In this document: positions 8,735 to 18,180 of the stretch, in pieces
How the letters are laid out: each line of letters starts with the position of its first letter
Position numbering within the stretch: position 1 is the first letter of the stretch
Assembly (NCBI GenBank): GCA_963575745.1
Contig: CAUYUJ010019626.1
Location: forward strand, 26,001 to 90,000
Origin: Prorocentrum cordatum
Lineage: Eukaryota; Sar; Dinophyceae; Prorocentrales; Prorocentraceae
DNA: 64,000 nucleotides
Direction of reading: 5' to 3'
Translations under genes and position numbers: made by a program
The notes under the pieces: model-generated
Database searches by the model: none
Told to the model about the DNA's origin: nothing
Seen by the model: only the letters and a program-made list of their open reading frames with translations

Positions 8735-8765
8735 AAGTACGCCTAAGATCTTGAAGCCTTTAAGC
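8735..8765 (-). repeat. Right terminal inverted repeat
   Basis: Reverse complement begins GCTTAAAGGCTTCAAGATCT and differs from the left repeat at one of 31 bases. The next base, 8,766, resumes the satellite unit. Confidence 0.9.
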
Positions 8766-9290
8766 AGGCCTCTGGAACTCTGTTTTTGGGACCACGCACT
8801 CGACAATTTCTGGCCTGACACCAACCGATACGCCCCATCTGGCCCCCCACCGCGCCCCGGCATCCCCAGGCCTCTGGAACTCTGTTCTTGGGAGCCCACA
8901 CTCGACAATTCCTCGCATGAAACCTACCGATACCCCCCACCTTCGACAATTTCTGGCCTGAAACCTACGGATACCCCCTATCTGGCACCCCACCGCGCCT
9001 CGGCATCCCCAGGCTTCCGGAACTCTGTTCTTGGGACCCCGCACTCGACAATTGCTGGCCTGGAACCTACCGATGCACCCCACCTGGTCCTCCACCGCGC
9101 CACGGCATTCCCGGGCCTCAGGAACTCTGTTCTTGGGGCCCCGCACTCGAGGCTTTCTCGCCTGGAACCTACCGATACCCCCCTCCGGGCCCCCCACCTC
9201 GCCCCAGCATCCTCACCCACGGCAGCTCTGTTCTCGGGGCCCCCCAGCCCGCAACTTCTCGCCTGGAACCTACCAGCGAAGGCGGGCGAC
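8766..9290. repeat. ~105-bp tandem array, right part
   Basis: About five diverged units beginning AGGCCTCTGGAACTCTG and containing ACTCGACAATTTCTGGCCTG. This is the continuation of 1,195-1,372 across the inserted element. Confidence 0.9.
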
Positions 9291-9336
9291 GCGATCTTCA
9301 AGAAGCTCGGCTGCCCTCCGCGCCCCACGAAGGGCA

Positions 9337-9605
9337 GCGAGGGTGCCACGACGGGCGACAGCGGGGCCACGAAGGGCTGCGACGGGGCCACGAAGGGCAG
9401 CGAGGGGGCCACGAAGGGCTGCAACGGGGCCAAGAAGGGCAACGAGGGGGCAACGAGGGGCTGCAACGGGGCCACGAAGGGCAGCGAGGGTGCCACGAAG
9501 GGGTGCAACGGGACCACGAAGGGCAGCGAGGGGGCCACGAAGGGCTGCAACGGGGCCACGAAACAAAGCGAAGGGGCACGAAGGGCTGCAACGGGGCCAC
9601 GAGTG
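9337..9605. repeat. 42-bp minisatellite
   Basis: About 6.5 units alternating GGGGCCACGAAGGGCAGCGA and GGGGCCACGAAGGGCTGCAA. The unit is a multiple of three, so a plus-strand frame (8,751-9,698) stays open and reads a 14-residue repeat KGSEGATKGCNGAT. No other coding signal, so treated as satellite. Confidence 0.8.
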
Positions 9606-9639
9606 GCAGCGAGATCCCGACTCCAAGGAAATCTGTCAA

Positions 9640-10060
9640 GGAGTCCTAAGCGTGATCGCGACTCCTGGGTGCCTGGGTGTCGGGAGCGCGGCGCTTGAGT
9701 AAATTGCGAAAATTCCAGCGCAAGGGCGCTATCCTTCAGTAAATTGCAAGCAAGTCTCCAGCGAGAGCGCGACCCCAGAGCGCCGGGAGAGCGATTCCTG
9801 AATAAATTGTCAGGAAGTCCCAACCGAGAGCGCGATTCCTGAATAACATGCGAGGAGGTCTCGGGCGGGAGCGGGGGTCCTGGCTACATTGAGGAAGTCT
9901 CAGGCGGGAGCTGCTGTTGTTGTAACCCGGGGGCCAGGGGCCCAGTTTGAGCCTCAAGACTTTCCCTCGCAAAAAAACAAGGTGTGGGCGTCGAGGGGCA
10001 CACTTTGATTGAGAAAAAACAGTATACACTGGTGGGGGGATCAACAATATTCTTTTGATA
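9640..10060 (+). repeat. Dispersed repeat with AGCGCGATTCCTGAATAAATTG units
   Basis: Several ~50-bp degenerate units (AGAGCGCGATTCCTGAATAA), then a tail with TGTTGTTGTAACCCGGGGGCC, CCTCAAGACTTTCCCTC and GGGGGGATCAACAAT. The same units followed by the same tail recur at 31,620-31,985 and 32,340-32,660, so this is a dispersed repeat of at least 400 bp. Confidence 0.7.
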
Positions 10061-10149
10061 TGAAAGTTGCATTACATTATCCCAGTGCGACCCTACCTAG
10101 GAGTTGGAGCATTTGGGAAAGCAACATCTACATCTACACCGACAGCTAC

Positions 10150-10545
10150 ATTAACATCTACACCTGCGCTATGCTAAGCTGCGCTATGCTATGCTGCGCT
10201 GCGCTGCGCTGTGCTATGTTATGCTATGCTATGTTGCGCTGTGCTATGCTAAGCTAAGTTGTGCTATGCTGCGATATGCTATGATATGCTGTACTGTGCT
10301 ATGCTATGCTGCGTTATGCTACGCTATGCTATGCTATGCTATGCTATGCTATGATGTGAAACGATGTGCTATGCGATGCTATGCCATGCTAATGCTGCGC
10401 TAAGCTAAGCTAAGCTGAGCTACGCTAGCTAAGCTAAGCTAAGCTAGGCTAGGCTCGGCCAAGCTAAGTTAAGCTAGGCTAGGCTGGGCTAGGCTAAGCT
10501 AAGCTAAGCTAGGTTGAGCTAAGATGAGATAAGAAACGCTAAGCT
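10150..10545. repeat. Pentanucleotide tract, GCTAT then GCTAA
   Basis: About 80 five-base units. The first half is GCTATGCTAT/GCTGC and the second half GCTAAGCTAA/GCTAG. It gives long Cys/Met/Leu/Tyr reading frames that are artefacts. Confidence 0.9.
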
Positions 10546-10668
10546 AAGGGGACGTCACTGGGGGAACCACGGGGCGGATCCTGGGGGAACCGCCCAGGGC
10601 GGGCAACACTGCCCCGCCCCTTTTAAGCAAACAAGGTAAGAACCTTCTAGGCAGAGCCTAGGTAGGGA

Positions 10669-10975
10669 GCAGCAACAACAACAACAACAACACCAACAAC
10701 AACAACAACAACAACAACAATCATTTAAGACTGGGGACACTCCGTTCTCACCAGTGCCAGGGTTTTCATAGGAGGCGGGCAATACCCCCACTTTGTGGGG
10801 GGGCCGGTTCAAGCTCTACCAAGTTTCCAAACGACTCTTCGCCACCACCCACACCCAGCTTCCCGCCCTATGACGTTCGGACACTTCACTTCGTGGCCTG
10901 CGGACGACCTTGGCTACTACACTGACGCATGGGTACAATGACTTGTTGTGGTAACGTTTTGTGGAAGCTAGCTTA
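10669..10975 (+). repeat. (CAA)n-flanked element, copy A, truncated
   Basis: (CAA)n at 10,669-10,720 followed by GGGGACACTCCGTTCTCACC, GTGCCAGGGTTTTCATAGG and CCCCCACTTTGTGGGGG. It matches 12,695-12,920 and 30,255-30,460, but the similarity stops near 10,950. Confidence 0.8.
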
Positions 10976-10986
10976 GTATACGACTT

Positions 10987-11535
10987 TCATATGGCACGCG
11001 ACTTTCCACATGGCACATGTGACATTTTGTGGCATACCCTGGCGTCAGCAGATACAGATAAATGTCCCAGGAGCCACTGCTTCAACGCGGCTCCGTCAGT
11101 AGTCCCCTCGGGCATGTCTTTGCGAATACGTTCTCCATGCCAGGTCTCCAGATGGCCAGCGTTCTGCACTTTGACAAGCGTCTCTTTGGAAGAATACTGC
11201 AGTAGCCACATCTTTGCGACCTGATCTGTCACATACAGTGGTGGATCCAACTGTCGGAGCGCCCCGCATAATTTGAAAGCTGTATTATACTCGATGCCCA
11301 GGTGGCGGATGGCAGAACCGTGCTGCTCCTCCAGCTCCTGGGCGCTAGAAATACTAACCTTGCCAGGCACAACCCGATACTTGCCCCACCAAGTCTTGCA
11401 CGCCTGGTGACTGACCTGGATACCCTTTGCAACGAGCGCCTGATGCAAATAATACGGGCTCTCGCAGTCGGCCAAGGGAGGCCGCGACAGCTCCGGGCCA
11501 TACTGCTCGTCAAGGGCTTTCGCCGTCAAAGCCAT
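10987..11535 (-). CDS. Three-repeat helical-domain protein, probable fragment
   Basis: 182 residues from ATG at 11,535. Three related ~50-residue modules can be aligned by eye, starting ALDEQYGPEL, ELEEQHGSAI and HLETWHGERI. Each continues through a Leu/Cys/Ala-rich middle (YYLHQAL, AFKLCGALRQL, ALKQWLLGHL) to a V-x-W/M end (ACKTWWGKYR, VAKMWLLQY, RVCHKM). The pattern looks like repeated helix-turn-helix-sized units and recalls, from memory, a repeat common in dinoflagellate predicted proteins. The third unit breaks off at RVCHKM where WL would be expected, so the 3' end is probably replaced by unrelated sequence. Function unknown. Confidence 0.5.
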   Translation of the reverse strand: MALTAKALDEQYGPELSRPPLADCESPYYLHQALVAKGIQVSHQACKTWWGKYRVVPGKVSISSAQELEEQHGSAIRHLGIEYNTAFKLCGALRQLDPPLYVTDQVAKMWLLQYSSKETLVKVQNAGHLETWHGERIRKDMPEGTTDGAALKQWLLGHLSVSADARVCHKMSHVPCGKSRAI

Positions 11536-11589
11536 GGACCATCCAAGAACACAGGCGATACCTTGATCCGAGATGGCTACGGATGTGCC

Positions 11590-11900
11590 AGTGATCAGTC
11601 GGAGGCTTCCTGGGGCCGCTTGGGGTCCTCTTGGGGAAGGGGGGAAGCCTCCTGGCGCCGCTTGGGGTCCTCTTGAGGGGCTTTGGGGGGCTTCTTGGAA
11701 GCATCTTGGGGCCTCTTGGGGGCTTATTGGGTCCTCACGGCGGGCTCTTGGGGCCTCTTGAAGGCCTCCTGGGGCAACCTATGGCGCAACCAGTAGGGGG
11801 ACGTTTTATTCTCGGCGGCCGAGGGCGCAACCTATGGCGCAACCAATAGGGGGACGTTTTATTCTCGGCGGCCGAGGGCGCAACCTATGGCGCAACCGCA
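11590..11900. repeat. CTTGGGGCCTC cryptic repeat and a 53-bp tandem duplication
   Basis: 11,590-11,775 is degenerate CTTGGGG/CCTCTTGG repeat. From 11,775 a 53-bp unit (CAACCTATGGCGCAACC, then GGGGGACGTTTTATTCTCGG) occurs at 11,775, 11,828 and in part at 11,881. Confidence 0.8.
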
Positions 11901-11984
11901 AGGGATTGTGGCCCCTGGCAGGCGCGCGAACCCCGTTGCAAGAGCGTGCGAAAGTAGCTCGCGCGAGCTCATGTAACATAAATG

Positions 11985-12690
11985 TTGGAAAACCATTGGT
12001 TTTTTTAGGATTCGGACAGCGCGCGCGGGTAGAAATTTTGAAAAGTCGTGCAGGTGTTTTTCGAGGACCTACGGTGCGATTCGTGTGATTTTATGATGCG
12101 CGGTGCTAAAATTCTTAAGAAGCCCAATGGTTTTTGGAGATTTCGGCGTGCGCGCGCGAAGAAAAAACGAATGTGTCCCGCATGGTATTATTTGACAGGG
12201 ATGATGGCCCTGGCAGGTGCGCAACCGTTGTCGCAGAAGTTCGAAAAAGTTGCTCGCAAAAGCCCGTTTGACAGAAATGTTTAAAAAGTGTTGGGTTTCC
12301 TACGAATCCGCAAGAGCGCGCGGGATGAGATTTTGACATTTTTTGTTGAAAAACCATTGGTTTTTTGATGTTTTTATGTTAAAATCGCTGCGAACACTAA
12401 GGTTTTGGAAGGATTTCGTCTTGCGCGCGCGAATGTCCACTTTACCTTATTTTTTGCAAGGGATTCTTGAAATTTGATTATATTAGAACAAGAAATGTCA
12501 TTTTCTATTGTTTTTTGCAAGGGAAAGCGGATTACAACAAAACAACCGGATCCTGTACACACCCTCTTTTCTGAGGCTTCCTCACGAAAATGATGAAAAT
12601 GTAGCTGCGGCCTAGGCGGCGCAGGGGGGGCGCGCACCAGGGGGCCCAACAATAATTATTCTTTAGAATAAATAATGTTCAACAACAATT
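11985..12690 (+). repeat. (CAA)n-flanked element, copy B1, 5'-truncated
   Basis: Carries GGACAGCGCGCGCGGGTAGA, CCCAATGGTTTTTGGAGATT and GTGTCCCGCATGGTATTATT, and ends AATAATGTTCAACAACAATT. It joins copy B2 directly. It retains an ~85-bp segment (GTCGTGCAGGTGTTTTTCGA) missing from B2. Confidence 0.8.
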
Positions 12691-12694
12691 ACTA

Positions 12695-13519
12695 GCACGT
12701 GGGGACACTCCGTTCTCACCAGTGCCAGGGTTTTCATAGGAGGCGGGCAATACCCCCACTTTGTGGGGGGGCCGGTTCAAGCTCTACCACATTTCCAAAC
12801 GACTCTTCGCCACCACCCACACCCAGCTTCCCGCCCTATGACGTTCGGACACTTCACTTCGTGGCCTGCGGACGACCGTGGCTACTACACTGGCGCATGG
12901 GTACAGTGACTTGTTGCGGTAAAATTCCTAAGAAACCCAATGGTTTTTGAAGATTTCGGCGTGCGCGCGCGAAGAAAAAACGAATGTGTCCCGCATGGTA
13001 TTATTTGACAGGGATGATGGCCCTGGCAGGTGCGCAACCGTTGTTGCAGAAGTTCGAAAAAGTTGCTCGCAAAAGCCCGTTTGACAGAAATGTTTAAAAA
13101 GTGTTGGGTTTCCTACGAATCCGCAAGAGCGCGCGGGATGAAATTTTGACATTTTTTTTGAAAAACCATTGGTTTTTTGATGTTTTTATGTTAAAATCGC
13201 TACGAACACTAAGGTTTTGGAAGGATTTCGTCTTGCGCGCGCGAATGTCCACTTTACCTTATTTTTTGCAAGGGATTCTTGAAATTTGGTTATGTTAGAA
13301 CAAGAAATGTCATTTTATATTGTTTTTTGCAAGGGAAAGCGGGGGGGAACAAAACAACCGGATCCGGACCAACCCGTTTTGCCGGAGACTTCCTCACGAA
13401 AATGATGAAAACATGGCTGCGGCCTAGGCGCGGCGAGGGGGCCGTGCACCAGGGGCCCCAACAATAATTATTCTTTAGAAGTAATAATGTTCAACAACAA
13501 CAACAACAACAACAACAAC
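12695..13519 (+). repeat. (CAA)n-flanked element, copy B2, near full length
   Basis: About 825 bp from GGGGACACTCCGTTCTCACC to a (CAA)n end at 13,490-13,519, just after ACAATAATTATTCTTTAGAA. Copies at 11,985 and 30,255 share nearly all of it. No long ORF. A (CAA)n tail plus truncated copies suggests a non-autonomous retroposon mobilised by another element. Confidence 0.8.
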
Positions 13520-13599
13520 GCAATAAGCAGGATCTTCACCACGGATTCTCACTTTAGCCACGCACCCAGGGACAATGAATGACCGTTCGGCCCCCTCAC

Positions 13600-15112
13600 T
13601 CTGACGAAATAATCGGCGCCTGCGGCGGGCTCGCTTTATAGCCTGAAAAATTCTGCGCCTGCGGCGGGCTTCTTCAGAGCCTCGCGGACTCCCGACGTAC
13701 CCGCCGCCCCCTCACTCTTATCCGCAACTGCGGGGTGCTACGGCAGCTTGAAAAATTCTGCGCCTGCGGCGGGCTTCTTCAGAGCCTTGCAGACTGCCGG
13801 CGTACCCGCCGCCCCCTCACTCTTATCCGCAGCTGCGGGGTGCTACGGTAGCTTCAAAATTTTGCGCCTGCGGCGGGCTTCTCCAGAGCCTCGCAGGCTG
13901 CCGACGTACCCGCCGCCCCCTCACTCTGATTCCGCAACTGCGGGGTGCTACGGTAGCTTGAAAAATTCTGCGCCTGCGGCGGGCTTCTTCAGAGCCTCGC
14001 GGACTCCGACGTACCCGCCGCCCCTCTCACTCTTATCCGCAACTGCGGGGTGCTACGGTAGCTTGAAAAATTCTGCGCCTGCGGCGGGCTTCTCCAGAGC
14101 CTTGCAGACTGCCGACGTACCCGCCGCCGCCTCACTCTTATCCGCAACTGCGGGGTGCTACGATAGCTTGAAAAATTCTGCGCCTGCGGCGGCTTCTTCA
14201 GAGCCTCGCAGTCTGCCGACGTACCCGCCGCCGCCTCACTCTTATCCGCAACTGCGGGGTGCTACGGTAGCTTGAGAAATTCTGTGCTCGCGGCGGATTT
14301 CTCCAGAGCCTCGCAGACTGCCGACGTACCCGCCGCCCCCTCACTCTTATCCGCAACTGCGGGGTGCTACGGTAGCTTGAGAAATTCTGCGCCCGCGGCG
14401 GGCTTCTCCATAGCCTCGCAGACTGCCGACGTACCCGCCGCCCCCTCACTCGTATCTGCGACTGCGGGGTGCTACGGTAGCTTGAAAAATTCTGCGCCTG
14501 CGGCGGGCTTCTTCAGAGCCTCGCAACCTGCCGACGTACCCGCCGCCCCCTCACTCTTATCCGCAACTGCGGGGTGCTACGGTAGCTTGAGAAATTCTGC
14601 GCCTGCGGCGGGCTTCTCCAGAGCCTTGCAGACTGCCGACGTACCCGCCGCCGCCTCACTCTTACCCGCAACGCGGGCGTCGTTTTACAGCTTGGAAAAA
14701 TTCTGCGCCGCGGCGGGCGCTTCTTCAGAGCTCGCAGACTGCCGACGTAACCGCCGCCCCCTCACTCTGATCCGCAACTGCGGGTGCAGTCCGGTTAGCT
14801 TGAGAAATTCTGCGCCTGCGGCGGGCTTCTCCAGAGCCTTGCAGGCTGCCGACGTACCCGCCGCCGCCTCACTCTGATACGCAACTGCGGGGTGCTACGG
14901 TAGCTCGAGAAATTCTGCGCCCGCGGCGGGCTTCTTCAGAGCCTCGCAGACTGCCGACGTACCCGCCGCCCCCTCACTCTGATCCGCAACTGCGGGGTGC
15001 TACGGTAGCTTGAGAAATTATGCGCCCGCGGCGGGCTTCTCCAGAGCCTCGCAATCTGCCGACGTACCCGCCGCCCCCTCACTCTTATCCGCAACTGCGG
15101 GGTGCTACGGTA
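13600..15112. repeat. 105-bp satellite, array 1 (~14 units)
   Basis: Unit: GCGGCGGGCTTCTCCAGAGC, GACGTACCCGCCGCCCCCTC, then CAACTGCGGGGTGCTACGGT. Because 105 is a multiple of three, plus-strand frames of up to 201 codons reading a 35-residue repeat persist. Indels break every one, so I do not call a gene. Confidence 0.9.
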
Positions 15113-15500
15113 GCTTTTTTTTTCTCACACCTCGCAAGGACGAGGCGACAAAATGAGTCCCACACACCTCCCAAGAACGCAGTCCGCTTACGCCCGAGAG
15201 TGTCAGAGGCCAAACGCCTGCAGACAGCGTTCATGGCGTGCTTGCGCTGAAAGAACCACAATGGCTTGTGTTCTCAGCAGAAGGTGCCGGGGATGCAGCG
15301 GCCAGCACTGTACATGAGCTGCTACCTTGGGCTGCAGCTCGCTGGACATTGCTGCGTGAAAATGCACTGCTAACTTGGGCTGCAGTGCCACGCAACTAAA
15401 AACCCCAACAACATTTCTCCCACGCGGCACTCGAGCGAAAGATGGACATGCTTGGTTCGCGCATGAATTCTCTGTCCTGAGTCCTGAATCCTGAGTCCGC
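15113..15500. other. 3' flank of vWD-like copy 1
   Basis: No gene seen. Begins with a T9 run and CTCACACCTCGCAAGGACGA. Almost identical to 18,181-18,566, so it belongs to the ~3.06-kb duplicated block. Confidence 0.7.
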
Positions 15501-16700
15501 CTAAAATGCGAGGTAGCGCTTGCAGCGCAAATCGGGATTGGTGACGGAGGAATGGTCCCCACCGCCGAGCAAACCACCGACTGGATACCCCGACTTGCCC
15601 AAGTTCTTGGCAAACATATTCAGGTAGGGAATGCCTCCGCCAGTACGGCCCCATACGGTCTTCAATTTAATGCTGTGGAAGCTCATCCAGCCCGTTCCCT
15701 TTCGATGGGCCTGCGGCTGCTTGGCCGTGTAATGGAAGCCGCCCTCGCGCACGTCGTCCGCCCACTTGCCGGTCACATTAATGGATACAAAGTAAACGTC
15801 CGAGCATGCGTCGCCACAACGCTGTGCCACGGCCGCGACGGCCAGGAGCGTCGCGCTCTCCGCTGCAAACTGCGGGACCTCGACCAGCAAGTGCCTGCCG
15901 TCTTTGAGGAGATCAAAACGCTCCCCGTGTATATTTACCAGGTGAGGATCCCCGACTGCAGCAGCAATCGCTGCAGGCGTACGGGCTGGCGTAGGGGCAG
16001 GCGTCGGCGCCTGAGTTGGTGCTGGCGTCGGCGCTGGCGAAGGCACTGGCGTCGGTGCCGGGGTCGGTGTCATTGCCACGTAGAGCTCGATTTTTTGCAC
16101 GAGAATCCCGGCGGGGCCGGGATAGCCACCGCCAATCGAATGGAAAGCACCAACTGCGTACCACCAATAATAGAAGGCCACGCTCCCGTCCAAGAGCGCG
16201 TCCTGCGACGATCCCTCCAACCCTCCCCAATACAAGCCTGTGTAAGGGACAGACACCGCCTCATAGCCTGCAACTGGCCTGGTTGACTGCTGCCCTGGTG
16301 AAGTAACTGGGTTGAGCGATTGCTTCCAAACTTGGTCCTGCGCTCCAGAACCTGGCCAGCTCAATTTGAACGTGAACTTCCCGTCGCCGCTGCGAAAAGT
16401 TTCCAGTTGATCCAAAATGGCATAATTGTCATTTCCAGGATCTCCGGCATTTTTCGACCACTCCCCACTGCTGAATAAATACGGGTACGTTTGCCGAGCC
16501 AGTAACGTCCAAACCGTAGTGCCCGTGGTACCCTTCGGGGAACTGACGCGGCCGAGGTCGAAGCTGGTGGCGTCCGTGCCGAGCTGCAGGAGCACGGTGT
16601 CCTGCTGAGGGTCGACCTCCGCCGCTGCGGTCGTGCCGAAGACGCCGTGGGCGAGGAGATGGATCAGCAAGCACGCTCGGGCAGGCGCCGTCCGGGCCAT
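15501..16700 (-). CDS. Secreted vWD-like protein, copy 1 (intact)
   Basis: 399 residues, intronless, ATG at 16,700. Order: signal peptide (MARTAPARACLLIHLLAHGV, cleavage near FGTTAAA); an N-terminal adhesive-looking region (LDQLETFRSGDGKFTFKLSW, WKQSLNPV, VAGYEAVSVPYT, WGGLEG, ALLDGSVAF, WWYAVGAF); a Pro/Thr linker of PTPA repeats; then GDPHLVNIHGERFDLLKDG, matching the GDPH start of von Willebrand type D domains; ending KRYLAF. Probably secreted or cell-surface; ligand unknown. I start at 16,700 rather than the in-frame ATG at 16,772 because that stretch reads as 5' leader: a relict spliced leader lies at 16,775-16,793. A damaged second copy lies 3,056 bp away. Confidence 0.75.
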   Translation of the reverse strand: MARTAPARACLLIHLLAHGVFGTTAAAEVDPQQDTVLLQLGTDATSFDLGRVSSPKGTTGTTVWTLLARQTYPYLFSSGEWSKNAGDPGNDNYAILDQLETFRSGDGKFTFKLSWPGSGAQDQVWKQSLNPVTSPGQQSTRPVAGYEAVSVPYTGLYWGGLEGSSQDALLDGSVAFYYWWYAVGAFHSIGGGYPGPAGILVQKIELYVAMTPTPAPTPVPSPAPTPAPTQAPTPAPTPARTPAAIAAAVGDPHLVNIHGERFDLLKDGRHLLVEVPQFAAESATLLAVAAVAQRCGDACSDVYFVSINVTGKWADDVREGGFHYTAKQPQAHRKGTGWMSFHSIKLKTVWGRTGGGIPYLNMFAKNLGKSGYPVGGLLGGGDHSSVTNPDLRCKRYLAF

Positions 16701-16774
16701 CGTGGCGTGCACGTCAGAAAGGCAGACTCGGGGAAAAGTTGGTCCGGTGAGGCGCGTACGTTGGCGTTTCACGT

Positions 16775-16793
16775 TTGAGCCAGATGGCTACGG
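16775..16793 (-). promoter_or_regulatory. Relict spliced leader upstream of vWD-like copy 1
   Basis: Minus strand CCGTAGCCATCTGGCTCAA against the dinoflagellate leader CCGTAGCCATTTTGGCTCAAG: one base shorter in the T run, with one T-to-C change. It lies 74 bases before the ATG, where a mature mRNA's leader would be. Known from work on recycled dinoflagellate mRNAs; indicates the gene re-entered the genome by reverse transcription. Confidence 0.8.
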
Positions 16794-16796
16794 AGG

Positions 16797-18180
16797 GGGT
16801 GCTACGGTAGCTCGAGAAATTCTGCGCCCGCGGCGGGCTTCTCCAGAGCCTCGCGACTGCGCGTACCCGCCGCCCCTGCGCCTGATTCCCGCAACTGCGG
16901 GGTGCGATCGGTAGCTCGAGAAATTCTGCGCCCCAGCGGCGGCTTCTCCAAAGCCATCGCAGGCTGGCCGACGGACCCGCCGCCCCCTCGCTCTGATTCA
17001 CGCAACTGCGGGTGCTACGGTAGCGCGGGAAATTCTGGCCGCCCGCGGCGGCTTCTCCAGAGCCTCGCAGTGCTGCCGGCGTAACCGCCGCCCCCTCACT
17101 CTTATCCGCAACTGCGGGGTGCTGTACGGTAGCTCGAGAAATTCTGCGCCCCGCGGCGGCTTCTCCAGAGCCTCCGCAGGCTGCCGATACCCGCCGCCCC
17201 ATCGCTCTGATTCCGCAACTGCGGGTGCTAGGTAGCTCGAGAAATTCTCGCCCCGCGCGAGGTTCTTCAGAGCCTCGCAGTCTGCCGACGTACCCGCCGC
17301 CGCCTCACTCTTATCCGCAACTGCGGGGTGCTACGGTAGCTTGAGAAATTCTGTGCTCGCGGCGGATTTCTCCAGAGCCTCGCAGACTGCCGACGTACCC
17401 GCCGCCCCCTCACTCTTATCCGCAACTGCGGGGTGCTACGGTAGCTTGAGAAATTCTGCGCCCGCGGCGGGCTTCTCCAGAGCCTCGCAGACTGCCGACG
17501 TACCCGCCGCCCCCTCACTCGTATCAGCGACTGCGGGGTGCTACGGTAGCTTGAAAAATTCTGCGCCTGCGGCGGGCTTCTTCAGAGGCTCGCAACCTGC
17601 CGACGTACCCGCCGCCCCCTCACTCTTATCCGCAACTGCGGGGTGCTACGGTAGCTTGAGAAATTCTGCGCCTGCGGCGGGCTTCTCCAGAGCCTTGCAG
17701 ACTGCCGACGTACCCGCCGCCGCCTCACTCATATCCGCAACTGCGGGGTGCTACGGTAGCTTGAAAAATTCTGCGCCTGCGGCGGGCTTCTTCAGAGCCT
17801 CGCAGACTGCCGACGTACCCGCCGCCCCCTCACTCTGATACGCAACTGCGGGGTGCTACGGTAGCTTGAGAAATTCTGCGCCTGCGGCGGGCTTCTCCAG
17901 AGCCTTGCAGGCTGCCGACGTACCCGCCGCCGCCTCACTCTGATACGCAACTGCGGGGTGCTACGGTAGCTCGAGAAATTCTGCGCCCGCGGCGGGCTTC
18001 TTCAGAGCCTCGCAGACTGCCGACGTACCCGCCGCCCCCTCACTCTGATCCGCAACTGCGGGGTGCTACGGTAGCTTGAGAAATTATGCGCCCGCGGCGG
18101 GCTTCTCCAAAGCCTCGCAATCTGCCGACGTACCCGCCGCCCCCTCACTCTTATCCGCAACTGCGGGGTGCTACGGTAGC
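16797..18180. repeat. 105-bp satellite, array 2 (~13 units)
   Basis: The first ~470 bp (16,797-17,270) are indel-rich. From 17,270 on, the array follows array 1 from about 14,205 nearly base for base, so it is part of the segmental duplication. Confidence 0.9.

Larger units (their letters stand above)
1373..8765. mobile_element. 7.4-kb TIR mobile element inserted in a satellite array
   Basis: Seen: 31-bp terminal inverted repeats with one mismatch, flanked outside by one ~105-bp satellite unit that is restored exactly if 1,373-8,765 is removed. Inside are subterminal AAGTTACTT/AAGTAACTT motifs at both ends, three minus-strand genes (A at 1.5 kb, B at 2.4-4.4 kb, C at 5.0-6.5 kb), a TAGCC-N6-TGG box upstream of each, and 22 copies of an AGCGAT-N4-ATCGCT hairpin absent from the rest of the window. 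No target-site duplication is visible. Inference: a DNA-type mobile element of an unfamiliar kind. No product shows a recognisable transposase, integrase or recombinase motif, so it could be non-autonomous or use an enzyme I cannot identify. Confidence 0.8.

Noticed and set aside
1366-8772. A short target-site duplication at the TIR element ends
   Set aside because: Flanks read CATCCCC and AGGCCTC, which join to the intact satellite unit; at most a single C could be duplicated, which cannot be distinguished from none.
10669-10975. LTR retrotransposon ends
   Set aside because: The shared block occurs once per copy, not at both ends, and no gag, protease or RT lies between copies.
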